NCBI GenBank assembly: GCA_963575745.1 | Contig: CAUYUJ010009391.1 | Span: 70,001 to 105,000, forward strand | Source: Prorocentrum cordatum | Lineage: Eukaryota; Sar; Dinophyceae; Prorocentrales; Prorocentraceae | Direction of reading: 5' to 3' | Length of the DNA: 35,000 nt | In this document: positions 17,311 through 26,345 of the stretch, one piece after another | How the letters are laid out: the number at the start of each line of letters is the position of its first letter | How positions within the stretch are numbered: position 1 is the stretch's first letter | Notes under the pieces: generated by a model | Database searches by the model: none | Told to the model about the DNA's origin: nothing | The model's input: the letters and a program-made list of their open reading frames with translations, nothing else | Position numbers and translations under genes: made by a program

Positions 17311-17759
17311 CCTGTTGGAGGTTTCTTCGGAGCATGTTGCAGGTCTTTGATGCCATCTTGTGGGGGACGGCCATTAGCGCCTTCTCACGCTCGCCCTCTA
17401 AAGCCCCTCTTGCGGCCCTCTCTAAACCCTCCTTCTCCGATTTCTCGTCCCCTCTCTCCCCCCCTCCTCCACATCCTCCTCCCCCTTCCTTTCTGTGCAA
17501 GAGCCATGGCACGCGTGCCACTTGTTGTTTTACAGCTTGTCTTTGGTCTTTCTCAGGCCTTCGATGCGAGATCGAAGCTTAAGTTGCGGAGAAAAGGGGC
17601 CTCGTTCCTTGTGACAGCGTTTCGACCGTAGCTGCCTTGCGAGTGGCCGAACGCGCTCGTCCAACACACGGCCCCCCCAGAGGTCCCCGCTCGTTTCCGG
17701 GCAGCTGCCTGGGAGGCCTTCCCTTCTCACCGGCGCCTCGGGGAGGCCGAGCAAGGGGA

Positions 17760-18030
17760 GCAGCCGAGGCAGCAGAGCAGGAGAGGGGCGAGGAGGGAGG
17801 ATGATAGTACACGGCGAGGAGGGACGAGGAGGAGCAGGACGAGGACGAGGAGGATGAGGAGGACGAGGACAAGGAGGAGGACGAGGACGAGGACAAGGAC
17901 GAGGACGAGGAGGAGGAGGAGGAGGACGAGGACGAGGACGAGGAGGAGGAGGAGGAGGATGATGAGGACAATGAGGGCGAGCAGGAGAGAGAGGGACGAG
18001 GAGGGTGAGGACGAGAGGGACGAGGAGGAC
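17760..18030 (+). repeat. GAGGAC/GGA purine-rich tract
   Basis: Mostly GAGGAC, GAGGAG and GACGAG triplets, densest at 17822-17975. Reverse frames give Ser or Pro/Arg runs. The preceding 17311-17759 is ordinary GC-rich DNA in which no gene was recognised. Confidence 0.8.
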
Positions 18031-18370
18031 CAGGCGATGCGCTGGGCGCTGCTCCACACGGCTCCTTGAGACAGCCTGTCTCCCTGGCCAGCCTCGACCT
18101 TTCTAGGCGCTCTGGCTACTATCCGCAGAACAGACCCCGTATCCCTAATTTTCTTTGGCCCTCCTTGCTCAGGTCCCCTCCCAAGGGGTTAGGAGTCCTT
18201 TTTGTTCCTAATCAAGCCAACCTCTCTCCCCCCGCTGACGCGTCTTGGGTTTATGCGTGTCCTCCTTGTGCGGGCACTCTCGCCAGTACTCCAACCCCGT
18301 CTCCGTGGGGGGCTGGCACTCTTGCACAGGCCTCCCGCTCCTGCTGTAGTGGTCCGTACCGAGGCCGCCA

Positions 18371-18443
18371 GAGGAGGAGGAGGAGGAGGAGGAGGAGGAG
18401 GAGGAGGAGGAGGAGGAGGAGGAGGAGGAGGAGGAGGAGGAGG
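18371..18443 (+). repeat. Pure GGA microsatellite
   Basis: About 24 uninterrupted GGA units. The reverse strand is TCC. No coding role is claimed for the poly-Gly or poly-Pro frames. Confidence 0.95.
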
Positions 18444-20269
18444 GTCTGGCGTACAATCTGCGTCTACAAGGGAAGGCATCTTTTCCCAGTCTCCGTGGCG
18501 CTCCTTTTTCTGCTGCGCCTGTCAGACGTCCTGTCTTGGCCCAGAGGCCCCGGTCGGCACTCCCGTGCGATTTTTTCTCGCAGACGCTGCAAAGCCTAGG
18601 ATCCCAGTCCGCTCCACGTCAGAACGGAGGAGGGCCCCCCGGGAGGCCGGCGGCGCCTCCCGAGCCGTCTTCCTGGGCGGCTTTCCGGGGCCCGGCGAGG
18701 CCCCCCCCTAAGAAGCGGGCCGCGGGGAAGCGGCCGCGGGGAAGCAGCGCCTCCGCCGTGGCTGCCTGGGCGGCGTGCCACAGCCGGCCTGGCGTGGTCC
18801 GCCGCCCTCGCTCCGGTGGCCGCGGAGCGCCGCCCGCCGCGCTGTCGCCAGGATCGCGGCGCCGCTCCAGCCTGAGGCGGGGATGTTGCACATAACCACC
18901 GCCTGTTTTTTTGTTTGCTTTTTGTTTTCTCTCGCTGTTCTTGCTTCTATTGTTGCTGTGCTGTGGCTTGTCGCTGTCTTCGTCGTTTCTTTGCTTTTTT
19001 GGTTTCGCCGATCGGCGCGGGCCCCCGCCCCCGCCCCCGCCCTCCTTCCCCCCCCGCGTAGGCCAGATGCTGGCTGCTCTCGGCGGCTGCTTGTGGCGAC
19101 TGGTCGGGACCCCGCTCCCCCAGGTCTGCCTGCGCGACTGGTGAACGCAGATCGGCTGGGCAGCAGCCCAGACCCAGACCCAGACCCTCCCTCGCTACCC
19201 TTTCGGCCGGATGGCCAAGCCCAGAATAAAGCATGCCCACCCTGGGGATCACTCGTCGGGGACCTCGGCAGGCGGTGGATGTGGACGCCTTCAGCCTCCC
19301 TGGGGCCAAGCTACATCGATGTCCACCGCCCGCTGGGGTCCCAGGGCCAGGGCGTCGGTTCCGCAGGCGGTGGATAGGGATACATCCCCTCGCAGCCAGG
19401 GCTCTCTTCGGCTCCCCCGATGCGATGCGATGCGATTTCGACGGCTCCCCATTCCGATTCGATTCGACCTCGGACTCGGACCTTGGCCCCGATTTCTCAA
19501 CAGAGGCCTGCTGGCCTGCCGATTTCCGCCGAATCGACTTCCTGACTCGGCTGTTTCCGCCGATGCGATCCACTTCCCACCACCACCCACCAAACCACCC
19601 CAACCCAACCCGAAGGCCCCACTTTGCCCTCCATTCCCAGTGGGGGGGGGGCGTCGGGGAACACTGACGAAAACACCCAATTATTGAACCCGTACCCCTC
19701 CCCACCCGAAATTTGGGTCTTAGGGCTAGGCTGCGGTGGTCTGGCAGGTACAGGCTCCAGCTTGAATAAGGAACACTTACTTTTCAAGAGGGGCTCGGTC
19801 GTTCTGGCGGCGAGCCCCCCTGGTGCTCCTTCAGAATTTGGACGCGCGGGTCCGTTCCTTCGGACTTCGTAGACTTCCTTGGGAAAAAAAGGGGCTTCGC
19901 TCTTTATTTTCGGGTGTTGCCAGAAGTGTGCCCCTGGCCCAAGGTGCCCCCAGGATTTCCGAGGAGGCCCCCACAGCCTCCAGAGGGGCAGCCCTCATGA
20001 GGCCCAGAGGGCCCCAGGTGCTCCAAAATGGAGCGGAAAGCTGGGGGCACCTTGAGCCAGGGGCATTTCTGGCAGCACTCGACATTTATCGTTCCTTGGG
20101 TCAGGCCGACCCCTGCAGTCCGTTTCGATCGCCGATCCGACGCGTCGATGCGATCCCGGGCCCTCCTGCCGCTCTCGCGCCAGGAGGGCGGCGGCCAGTC
20201 GGCCCTGATGGCCTACTCGGGCAACGAAGCGCCGGTGGGAGAGCCCACCGAGCCCATGGGAGGAGCAGG
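18444..20269. other. Unassigned GC-rich DNA
   Basis: No gene is supported. Points noted: a T-rich stretch with short TTTT blocks at 18903-19012; GGCAGGCGGTGGATGTGGAC near 19269 with a partial inverse (GATGTCCACCGCC) near 19318 and a repeat GCAGGCGGTGGATAGG near 19362; and GATGC units near 19420. Open frames are low-complexity and overlap on both strands. Confidence 0.35.
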
Positions 20270-20402
20270 GAGGAGGGAGGAAGAGGGAGGAGGAGGAGGA
20301 GGAGGGAGGAGGAGGGAGGAGGAGGAGGAGGAGGAGGGAGGAGGAGGAGGAGGAGAGGAGGGAGGAGGGAGGAGGAGGAGGGAGGAGGAGGAGGAGGAGG
20401 CC
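20270..20402 (+). repeat. GGA/GGGA tract
   Basis: Interrupted GGA repeats with AGGGAGGAGG blocks; the reverse strand is TCC/CTCC. The sequence from 20403 to 20819 contains no recognised feature. Confidence 0.9.
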
Positions 20403-20819
20403 TCGTTGCGGGTCGACCTCACGTGGGCGCGACCTTTGCTTTCGCCGGAGTGACCTCTGGTGCGGGCCCAAAGGGCCCCCCAGCTCGCCGAAGGCGATGC
20501 GGCAGCAGCGGCCTGCGCGCTCGGGTCTCGCCTCCTCGCGCCCCCCCGAAGGAGCTGCCCACCAGAGGCAGAAGCCGGGCGACGGCCGGCAAACCCGTGG
20601 CTGCTAAAACGGAGCTCCGGGAAATTGCTCATTTCCTTCTGGGAAGCAGCCCGGTTGCTATTCCGTGCGCTGAGCCTGATTCCGGGAAATTGTTTTCTCC
20701 TTCCGGGAAGATCGTTTTGGCAGCCGCGGATTTGCTAGCCCTCGCCCAACTTCCGACAGAGGTCCCTCTTGCCCAGTTTCGCTCTGTCACGTGGAGCCGA
20801 CCCTCGTCTCGGGGCGATC

Positions 20820-21000
20820 GAGGTGGGTAGGGAAAGACTGGGCATACGCAGGCCGACAGCAGTTCGCCGTGGGCGTCCCCGCGGACGTTGTCCACTCGAG
20901 ACAGGGGCCGCCTGCCCCACAGCGGCCGCCGTCGGTTTTGGGCATTTGCTGTTGGGCATCGTGCCCAGTTTTTCTGTACCCACTTCGGGCGTACCAAGCC
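20820..21000. mobile_element. MITE-like element, copy 2
   Basis: The right half (20887-21000) matches 9187-9299: GGGCCGCCTGCCC, CAGCGGCCGC, TTTGCTGTTGGGCAT, GTGCCCA, TTCTGTACCCACTTCGGGCG. The left arm is decayed but recognisable (GTAGGGAAAGACTGGGCAT near 20827). Same orientation as copy 1. A short TCC tract follows at 21044-21069. Confidence 0.55.
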
Positions 21001-21285
21001 TCCTTGTCGCCCACTCTCTAGTCGGTGTGTCCTGCCGCCTGTCCTCCTCCTCCTCCTCCTCCTCCTCCTGAGGCATGGGCGTTGCAATTTTTCCACAATG
21101 TGCTCTTTCGCAGGATGTCGGGCCCTGGGACCCTCACAGGACGATCTGGCTCGAAAGATGCCGCAGAGATATTGTGTCTAGGGCTCTGGTCTTAATTTTT
21201 CGCGATGTTGCTTTTTTCCGCAGCGTCGGATCTCAGGCTCAGGGTCCTCCTTTCTCTCGTAGAAGACGGCGTAAACAGAACCTTT

Positions 21286-21385
21286 CGGAGCTCCGCGCGG
21301 ATTTTTTTGAGTGGTGCTGGGACCCCCTGGTGGCGCCTCTGGCGCCGCCCCTGGCGCGCTTTGCGCGCCTGGGAGGGGGGTCCAG
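21286..21385 (+). repeat. GC-rich dispersed repeat, copy 2
   Basis: GGAGCTCCGCGCGGATTTTT, then GGTGCTGGGACCCCCTGGTG, the GGCGCC-rich core and GGGGGGTCCAGCTCCGATCC. It relates to 8850-8935 (inverted) and 24183-24232. The plus-strand frame ELRADFFEWCWDPL continues for several dozen residues, which hints at a coding ancestor, but no domain is recognised. Confidence 0.5.
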
Positions 21386-21575
21386 CTCCGATCCAACATA
21401 TTTGCGCAGAGCTTCGAACATTGATCTTCACGTTTTTTTTACCTAACAGCTTTTGCTGATAGGTTTCTAGTGGTCTCAAAAGAGAGCAGCAGATGACTCC
21501 ACAGGGGGGTCGGGGCGGGACCCGGATCGGCTGCCGCCGCGGCTGCCGCCGCATTCGTTTTTCGCAAACAGTTAC

Positions 21576-21945
21576 ACCATTCGTGCTCTTCGACCTCCCA
21601 GAACTCCATTCCCGGGCCACATTCTGAATGCCCGGAGCCAACTGTAGGCCACTTCGTGCTCTTCGACTTCCCAGAACTCCATTCCCGGGCCACATTTTGA
21701 AAGCCCGGAGCCAACTGTAGGCCACTTCGTGCTCTTCGACTTCCCAGAACTCCATTCCCGGGCCACATTTTGGATGCCCGGAGCCAACTGTAGGCCACTT
21801 CGTGCTCTTCGACCTCCCAGAACTTCATTCCCGGGCCACATTTTGAATGCCCGGAGCCAACTGTAGGCCACTTCGTGTTTTTCTAGTTCCCAGAATTCCG
21901 CTCCTGGGCCACATTTTGAATGCTGAGGCAGGCTGATGCTGCGGC
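21576..21945. repeat. 73-bp minisatellite, about five units
   Basis: TCGTGCTCTTCGAC-type blocks start at 21581, 21654, 21727, 21800 and 21873, exactly 73 bp apart. Unit landmarks are CCCAGAACTCCATTCCCGGG, CCACATTTTGAATGCCCGGA and GCCAACTGTAGGCCACT. Units 1-4 are nearly identical; the fifth is diverged. Because 73 is not a multiple of three, each minus-strand frame cycles through three peptides, and all stay open over most of the array. Confidence 0.92.
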
Positions 21946-22213
21946 CGAGGCAGGCTGAGGCTGAGGCTGAGGCTGAGGCTGAGGCCGAGGCTGAAGGCAG
22001 ACTGAGGCTGAGGCTGAGCAGCTGAGGCTGCTGAGGCAGGCTGAGGCTGAGGCTGAGGCTGATGCTGCTGAGGCTGAGGCTGAGGCTGCAGGCTGAGGCT
22101 GAGGCCGAGGCTGAGGCAGACTGAGGCTGAGGCTGAGGCTGAGGCTGAGGCTGAGGCAGGCTGAGGCTGAGGCAGGCTGAGGCTGAGGCTGAGGCAGGCT
22201 GAGGTTGAGGCTG
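21921..22213 (+). repeat. GAGGCT hexanucleotide array
   Basis: Interrupted GAGGCT units with CAGGCT and GAGGCC variants. It directly abuts the 73-bp minisatellite. Nothing was recognised in 22214-22744, apart from a short GTC run near 22490-22507. Confidence 0.92.
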
Positions 22214-22744
22214 TGACTGCGACTGCCGTTGCCGCTGCGACTGTCATCGCGAATGCGACTACGACTGCGAGAACAGCAGAATTCTACAACTGGATTTTCA
22301 TAAGAATCTTAAAGGGAATGCTTCCAGATATGCTTCTACACATCGCTGTTAGGTTGCTTTGCCGGGATAGTTCATCCTCGTCTCCCTTGTCCGCCTCTCC
22401 GTATTCATGCTGACACGTCTGCGCTTTTCGTTTGGCCGGCCTCTTCTGGTGTGTAGGCCATTCGGGAATGTGTTCCGGCTCTTGCTTTTCGTCGTCGTCG
22501 TCGTCGTCGCTCTCCCTCCTCCTCCGCGAGCCTTTCGCGCTAATGAATAATTGACGCTTCGCGAATCCTCACCAGCTGTGAGTGGCTGCCCGCGCGCTCG
22601 CTTCGCTTGCCTCTCTTTTCTTGCTACCCAGTCGCGGCCCGACTAGTGTTCGGACGGCTTTCGACCTGCTTCGCGAGCCCGCAGACCAAAACGAACCCCA
22701 CCAGCCCATTCAAGGAATTGCCTCGATCAGGGAAGTGGGCAGCA

Positions 22745-23090
22745 CACAGAGGAAGCCATTATGAGACATCGTGGGATATCTTGAGCCATCTTGAAGGTCA
22801 TTTTGGGCTCTCCCAGGCGCTCTTGGGGTCATCTTAATCAGTGCCCCCCCCCCAAGAGGCCAACATGTGGCTAAAACCTGAGTAAAACCAATGATTTGGC
22901 ATTCTCGCCGAGGCCTCTTGGAGCATCTTGGGTGCCTCTGGGGGGTCTCTTGGGGCCTCTCGGGGGTCTCTGGAGCTTCTTGGGGGCATCCTAGGAGCCT
23001 CTTGGGGCTTCCTGGCCACCTCTTGGGGCCCTCTTGGGGCACCCTTGGGAGCGTTGGGGGCCATTTTTGGGCCATCTTGGACGAGATCGA
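22745..23090. repeat. CTTGGGG-rich minisatellite
   Basis: Recurring CTCTTGGGGCCTCT and CTTGGGGGCATC-like units of roughly 12-30 bp. The minus-strand frames read as Pro/Ala-rich repeats (PKGAPRGPQEVARKPQEAPR). Repeat DNA; no gene is claimed. Confidence 0.7.
22843..22915 (+). repeat. Direct repeat flanking the CTTGGGG array, copy 1
   Basis: A C-run, then AAGAGGCCAACATGTGGCTA, AAACCTGAGTAAAACCAATG and ATTTGGCATTCTCGCCGAGG. It is repeated at 23120-23190, about 275 bp downstream. Confidence 0.65.
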
Positions 23091-23119
23091 TCACAGGATG
23101 GTGGGTTGCGGATTACAGT

Positions 23120-23190
23120 CCCCCCCCAGGAGGCCAAAATGGGGTCAAAACCCAAGTAACACCAATGATTTCGGTTTCCTCGCCGAGGCC
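23120..23190 (+). repeat. Direct repeat flanking the CTTGGGG array, copy 2
   Basis: A C-run, then AGGAGGCCAAAATGGGGTCA, AAACCCAAGTAACACCAATG and ATTTCGGTTTCCTCGCCGAG. Diverged from copy 1. The pair suggests a higher-order unit of about 275 bp that includes the CTTGGGG array. Confidence 0.65.
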
Positions 23191-23394
23191 GTTTGGGACG
23201 CTCCGACGACTCGCGAAACCCCCCCGTCCAGGTTCAGGGGAGGGAAAAAAAGGGAGGAGTCAAGACGCCCTCCCCGCCCGCAAGTCGTCTCGCTCACTCC
23301 CACCCGCCCTCCCAGCACATACGTAGCACTCGAGCCTGGCCCGAGCCGCAGCATACGCAGTAGTCGTCTTTGGATGGCCTGCTGCTGGGGGCCA

Positions 23395-23512
23395 ATCCGC
23401 CGCCGCGGCCGCCGCCGCCTCCGCCGCCGCCGCCGCCGCTGGCGCCGCGCCGCCGCCGCCGCCGTTGCTGTCAGCCGCTTCCGCCGCCGCCGCGCTGGCC
23501 GCCGCCGCGCTG

Positions 23513-23545
<33 letters not shown>

Positions 23546-23658
23546 GCCGCCGCCACCGCCGCCGCCACCGCCGCTGCCGCCCCCGCCGCCGCCGCCGCCG
23601 CAGCCGCCACCGCCGCAGCCGCCGCAGCCGCTCGCCGCAGCCGCCGCCGCCGCCGCCA
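23395..23658 (+). repeat. GCC/CCG trinucleotide tract, about 260 bp
   Basis: Nearly continuous GCCGCC with GCT, GCA and CGC interruptions. Frames give poly-Ala, poly-Pro or poly-Arg. The length of the GC-only stretch is unusual. No coding role is supported. Confidence 0.9.
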
Positions 23659-23865
23659 AGTGTATTCTGTTTTGTTTTTTGAAAGGGATGGTGGGGGGAG
23701 GCCGCACCGGTTTCGCTGCGCATGCACCGAATTTGGAAACAGAGTGTGTGTTCGTATCGTTGTTTAACAAGGGATGGTGGGGGCAGATTGTGTTTTGTAT
23801 GGTTTGTTTTACAAAAGATGGTGGTGGGGGGGCCCTCATGGACTTGGGTTGGCTCCCGGTCGCCT

Positions 23866-23908
23866 GGTGTGTGTGTGTGTGTGTGTGTGCATGTGTGTGT
23901 ACACACAT
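23866..23908 (+). repeat. GT dinucleotide repeat
   Basis: GTGTGT run with one CAT interruption, ending TGTGTACACACA, which adds a short palindrome. Confidence 0.9.
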
Positions 23909-24062
23909 ACTTATAGGGCCCAACCGCCGTGCGTTTGCAGGGTTGTTTTTGTGGACTCACGGCAGTGCCGTGCCTTCCCTTGTTTTGCCCCTTGTTCGGG
24001 GACCAAACAATCACATACACATGGAATTAAATCGAGCACGTCCCTTAACAACAGGAGTATCC

Positions 24063-24170
24063 AAACGTAGTGGAAAACAATACGGGGATGTTTTACACAT
24101 TATATATATAGAGCAATGAACAACTCGTTGGTTTTCCCCACAATTCGCCCATAGGGGACATGCTCGACTT
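24063..24170 (+). repeat. AT-rich dispersed repeat, copy 2
   Basis: Matches 6731-6843. It contains AAACGTAGTGGAAAAC, GGGGATGTTTT, TATATATATA and ends CGCCCATAGGGGACATGC-TCGACTT. The GC-rich repeat copy 3 starts 13 bp further on; no such neighbour is seen at copy 1. Confidence 0.55.
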
Positions 24171-24182
24171 CAGCATATCATC

Positions 24183-24232
24183 TTGGAGGTCTGCGCGGAT
24201 TCCTCGGACCCGCGCTGGACCCCCCTCCCTGT
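24183..24232 (+). repeat. GC-rich dispersed repeat, copy 3 (short)
   Basis: GGAGGTCTGCGCGGATTCCT, then CGGACCCGCGCTGGACCCCC. It corresponds to the two ends of the 8850 and 21286 copies, with the GGCGCC core missing. Confidence 0.45.
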
Positions 24233-24740
24233 CGCGCGGCCACAGGTGCATAGGCTGCCCGAAGTTTTACGGGGAAGCCATCCACGATCGGCCCGAAATG
24301 AGTTGCGGCAGGTTGTCGTAGTTAGTCCAGGAGCTCTTGAGCTCGTGCCTTGGGCACGGCCACCAGTTGGCCAGCACGCAATTCGATGATCAAGAACAGT
24401 TCCTGTTATTGTTGCATGCTCTGTGGTCACTTTGCCCCACGCGTGCTTCACTTGTTGGCCCAGCCTTGTCCCAGAGCCCGTTCGGATTAGGAAATGAGCG
24501 ACTTTGGCGCCGCAGAATTGCGTCGCTTCAAGAGAAGATTGCATCCTGAAAGGGAGGACTGGGCGCTCAGCAAGAATTTCTCGCTGGGCCTGAGGGAGAT
24601 GCATTCGTCGTTGCCTCCAGGCTACAATCCGTGGCTGCACATGCCACCCACATCGACAGGCTCGCAACGCTGCGCGCTCGGATTGCCGAGAAAGGAGCAG
24701 CAAAGCAGGCCTAGCAAGGGCGGCTAAACATGGTTCGGTC
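24233..24740. other. Unassigned DNA with weak coding character
   Basis: Composition is more balanced here than in neighbouring tracts. One plus-strand frame contains WRRRIASLQEKIAS, a stop, then HATHIDRLATLRARIAEKGA, which looks like a helical coiled-coil remnant. Another contains MSDFGAAELRRFKRRL. Stops interrupt the first, and no family is recognised. It may be an old element fragment. Confidence 0.2.
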
Positions 24741-24936
24741 AAGCGTGACCCCGACAATAAATCCTGCTCCTCCCTCTTTCCCCCCTTCCCCTTCCCACTC
24801 CTTCTCCTCCGCCTCCGCCTCCTCCTACTTTCCATCCCCCTCCTTCTTTCTATTCCCCTCCTCCTCCTCGTCCTCCTCTTCCTCCTCCTCATCCTCCTCC
24901 TCCTCCTACTCCTCCTCGTCCTCCTCCTGCTCCGCG
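24741..24936 (+). repeat. TCC-rich tract at the 5' edge of LINE-B
   Basis: Pyrimidine-rich from about 24767, with TCC units densest at 24857-24930. Its last 15 bases (24922-24936) are the left copy of the direct repeat that flanks LINE-B. Confidence 0.85.
24922..24936 (+). repeat. Left target-site duplication of LINE-B
   Basis: TCCTCCTGCTCCGCG. The identical 15-mer occurs at 31468-31482, directly after the A6 end of the element. The bases outside and inside differ on both sides, so the repeat is exactly 15 bp, in the size range of LINE target-site duplications. TCC richness raises the chance of a random match, but the GCTCCGCG end is specific. Confidence 0.75.
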
Positions 24937-25049
24937 CGAAGCTGTCCTGTGCCCGAGCGCGGGCATTGTGCACACCAACTTCAGGACAGCATTATGTGTG
25001 CACGGGCCTTTCTGGCTTGCGCGTTCCCCGCAGTCCGCCGCGCCGCGCC

Positions 25050-26345
25050 ATGGGACGCACCGATGCCCCGTGGGCTCGCCGCGAGGTGGCTTCGTCGTGG
25101 TGGTCGAGCGCTCCTGGCGGCAGCGCGCCTTGGCGCCAGTCGCAGCAGCGCCAGGCCCCTCAGCCATGGTCGCGGCCGGCAGCCGCGGTGCGCCCCCCTC
25201 AGCCTCGCCACGTTGGCGGCTGGGGCTCTCCTGGCCCCGCAGACCAGCCGCCGCAAGAGGGCGACGGCGGTGCCTGGGCCAGGCGTTGGCGCTGCGGGCA
25301 ATGCGGATGCAAAAAGAACTTGCGCAGCTGGCTTTGCTGCAAGCACTGCGGAGCGGCACGTGGAGGTGGTGCTGACCCCGAGGACGCCATCTGGCCCGAG
25401 CTCCCTTGGCGTCCTGGGCCTCTGCATGCTCTTCTTGGTGGTTGCTCTGGCGGGGGTTCAGGGGGCAATCCATTCCCTCCCCTCGGCGGGCTCTCGGAGA
25501 GCGAGCTCCGCACCATGGTCAGCCTGGCCAAGAAGTGCGGCGATTCCGTCGGTCTGGCGCGCTACGAGCAGGCCTTGTCGGTGCTCGTGCCCAAGCCTGC
25601 TGCCGCAGTGCCGCCGCAGCAGCGTGCCAGCAAGGCGCACGCGAAAGTGCTCCAGCTGGAGAGGAAGCTCGGCCAGGAGGTCGACAAGCTGGACAAGGCC
25701 TCGCGTGCCCTCTCTGTGCAGCGAGACGCCGTCGCAGCAGCCAAGAAGGAATTGGACGCGGCGGACCTCGAGTATAAGGGTGTGGTCACCGAGCTGGCGG
25801 GCGAGGTCATCGAGATCAAGCAGCAAGACCCTGCTCCCACTCGGGTCTGCATCGAGGATTTGGTCTCGGGCAAGGTCGAGGCCAGCTCCTTCATCAACAC
25901 GGACAGTGTGTTCAAGCTGGGCGAAGCAGAGTACGAGCTCTCGCCGGACGACTCCAGGCAGCTTCAGGAGAGGAAGGAGGAGCTCAACAACAAGCTTCGC
26001 GAGCTGGCTTCAACCTTGTTCCAGGGCGCTGTCGAGAAGGCCACCGAGCTCAAGGCAGCCCACGCTGACCATGTGCGCAGGTTGGCTACCAAGCGTCGGA
26101 AAGGTCAGGAAGGTGACCTGGTCGACGCTGGGGGTGCAACTGCTGTGGGTGCGGAAGGCGGTGGTTCCGCGGGCAGTGGTGGTGCACCTCCTGCTGCTGG
26201 TGGCCCTGCAGCTGTCGACCTTCCAGTGCCATCCTCTCCTGCCGACGGCAAGTTCGAGCGGGAGGCTGCTGACGTGCGCACCCTGGCCGAGAGAGCTCTG
26301 GCCAGCGCGTCTGTGCAGCCTCCCCCCCCTGCCACTGCAGCCTGA
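25050..26345 (+). CDS. LINE-B ORF1: intact zinc-finger, coiled-coil Gag-like protein
   Basis: The preferred start is the ATG at 25050 (GCCATGG context, MGRTDAPW), giving 431 residues. An upstream in-frame ATG at 24966 would add 28 residues. The order is: Pro/Gln/Trp-rich N-terminus; a zinc finger CGQCGCKKNLRSWLCCKHCG at about residues 82-101 (C-x2-C-x11-C-x2-C); an acidic linker; a coiled coil at about residues 195-270 (KVLQLERKLGQEVDKLDKAS); a second helical region (QERKEELNNKLRELA); and a Gly/Ala/Pro-rich tail. The same plan occurs in LINE-A ORF1. It probably binds element RNA. ORF2 overlaps its end in another frame. Confidence 0.8.
   Translation: MGRTDAPWARREVASSWWSSAPGGSAPWRQSQQRQAPQPWSRPAAAVRPPQPRHVGGWGSPGPADQPPQEGDGGAWARRWRCGQCGCKKNLRSWLCCKHCGAARGGGADPEDAIWPELPWRPGPLHALLGGCSGGGSGGNPFPPLGGLSESELRTMVSLAKKCGDSVGLARYEQALSVLVPKPAAAVPPQQRASKAHAKVLQLERKLGQEVDKLDKASRALSVQRDAVAAAKKELDAADLEYKGVVTELAGEVIEIKQQDPAPTRVCIEDLVSGKVEASSFINTDSVFKLGEAEYELSPDDSRQLQERKEELNNKLRELASTLFQGAVEKATELKAAHADHVRRLATKRRKGQEGDLVDAGGATAVGAEGGGSAGSGGAPPAAGGPAAVDLPVPSSPADGKFEREAADVRTLAERALASASVQPPPPATAA

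Noticed and set aside
23395-23658. Poly-Ala, Pro or Arg protein from the GCC tract
   Set aside because: Pure trinucleotide expansion without flanking protein-like sequence.
24730-24960. N-terminal extension of LINE-B ORF2 into the TCC tract
   Set aside because: The frame is open by chance through TCC repeats and lies partly outside the element, upstream of its 5' end.
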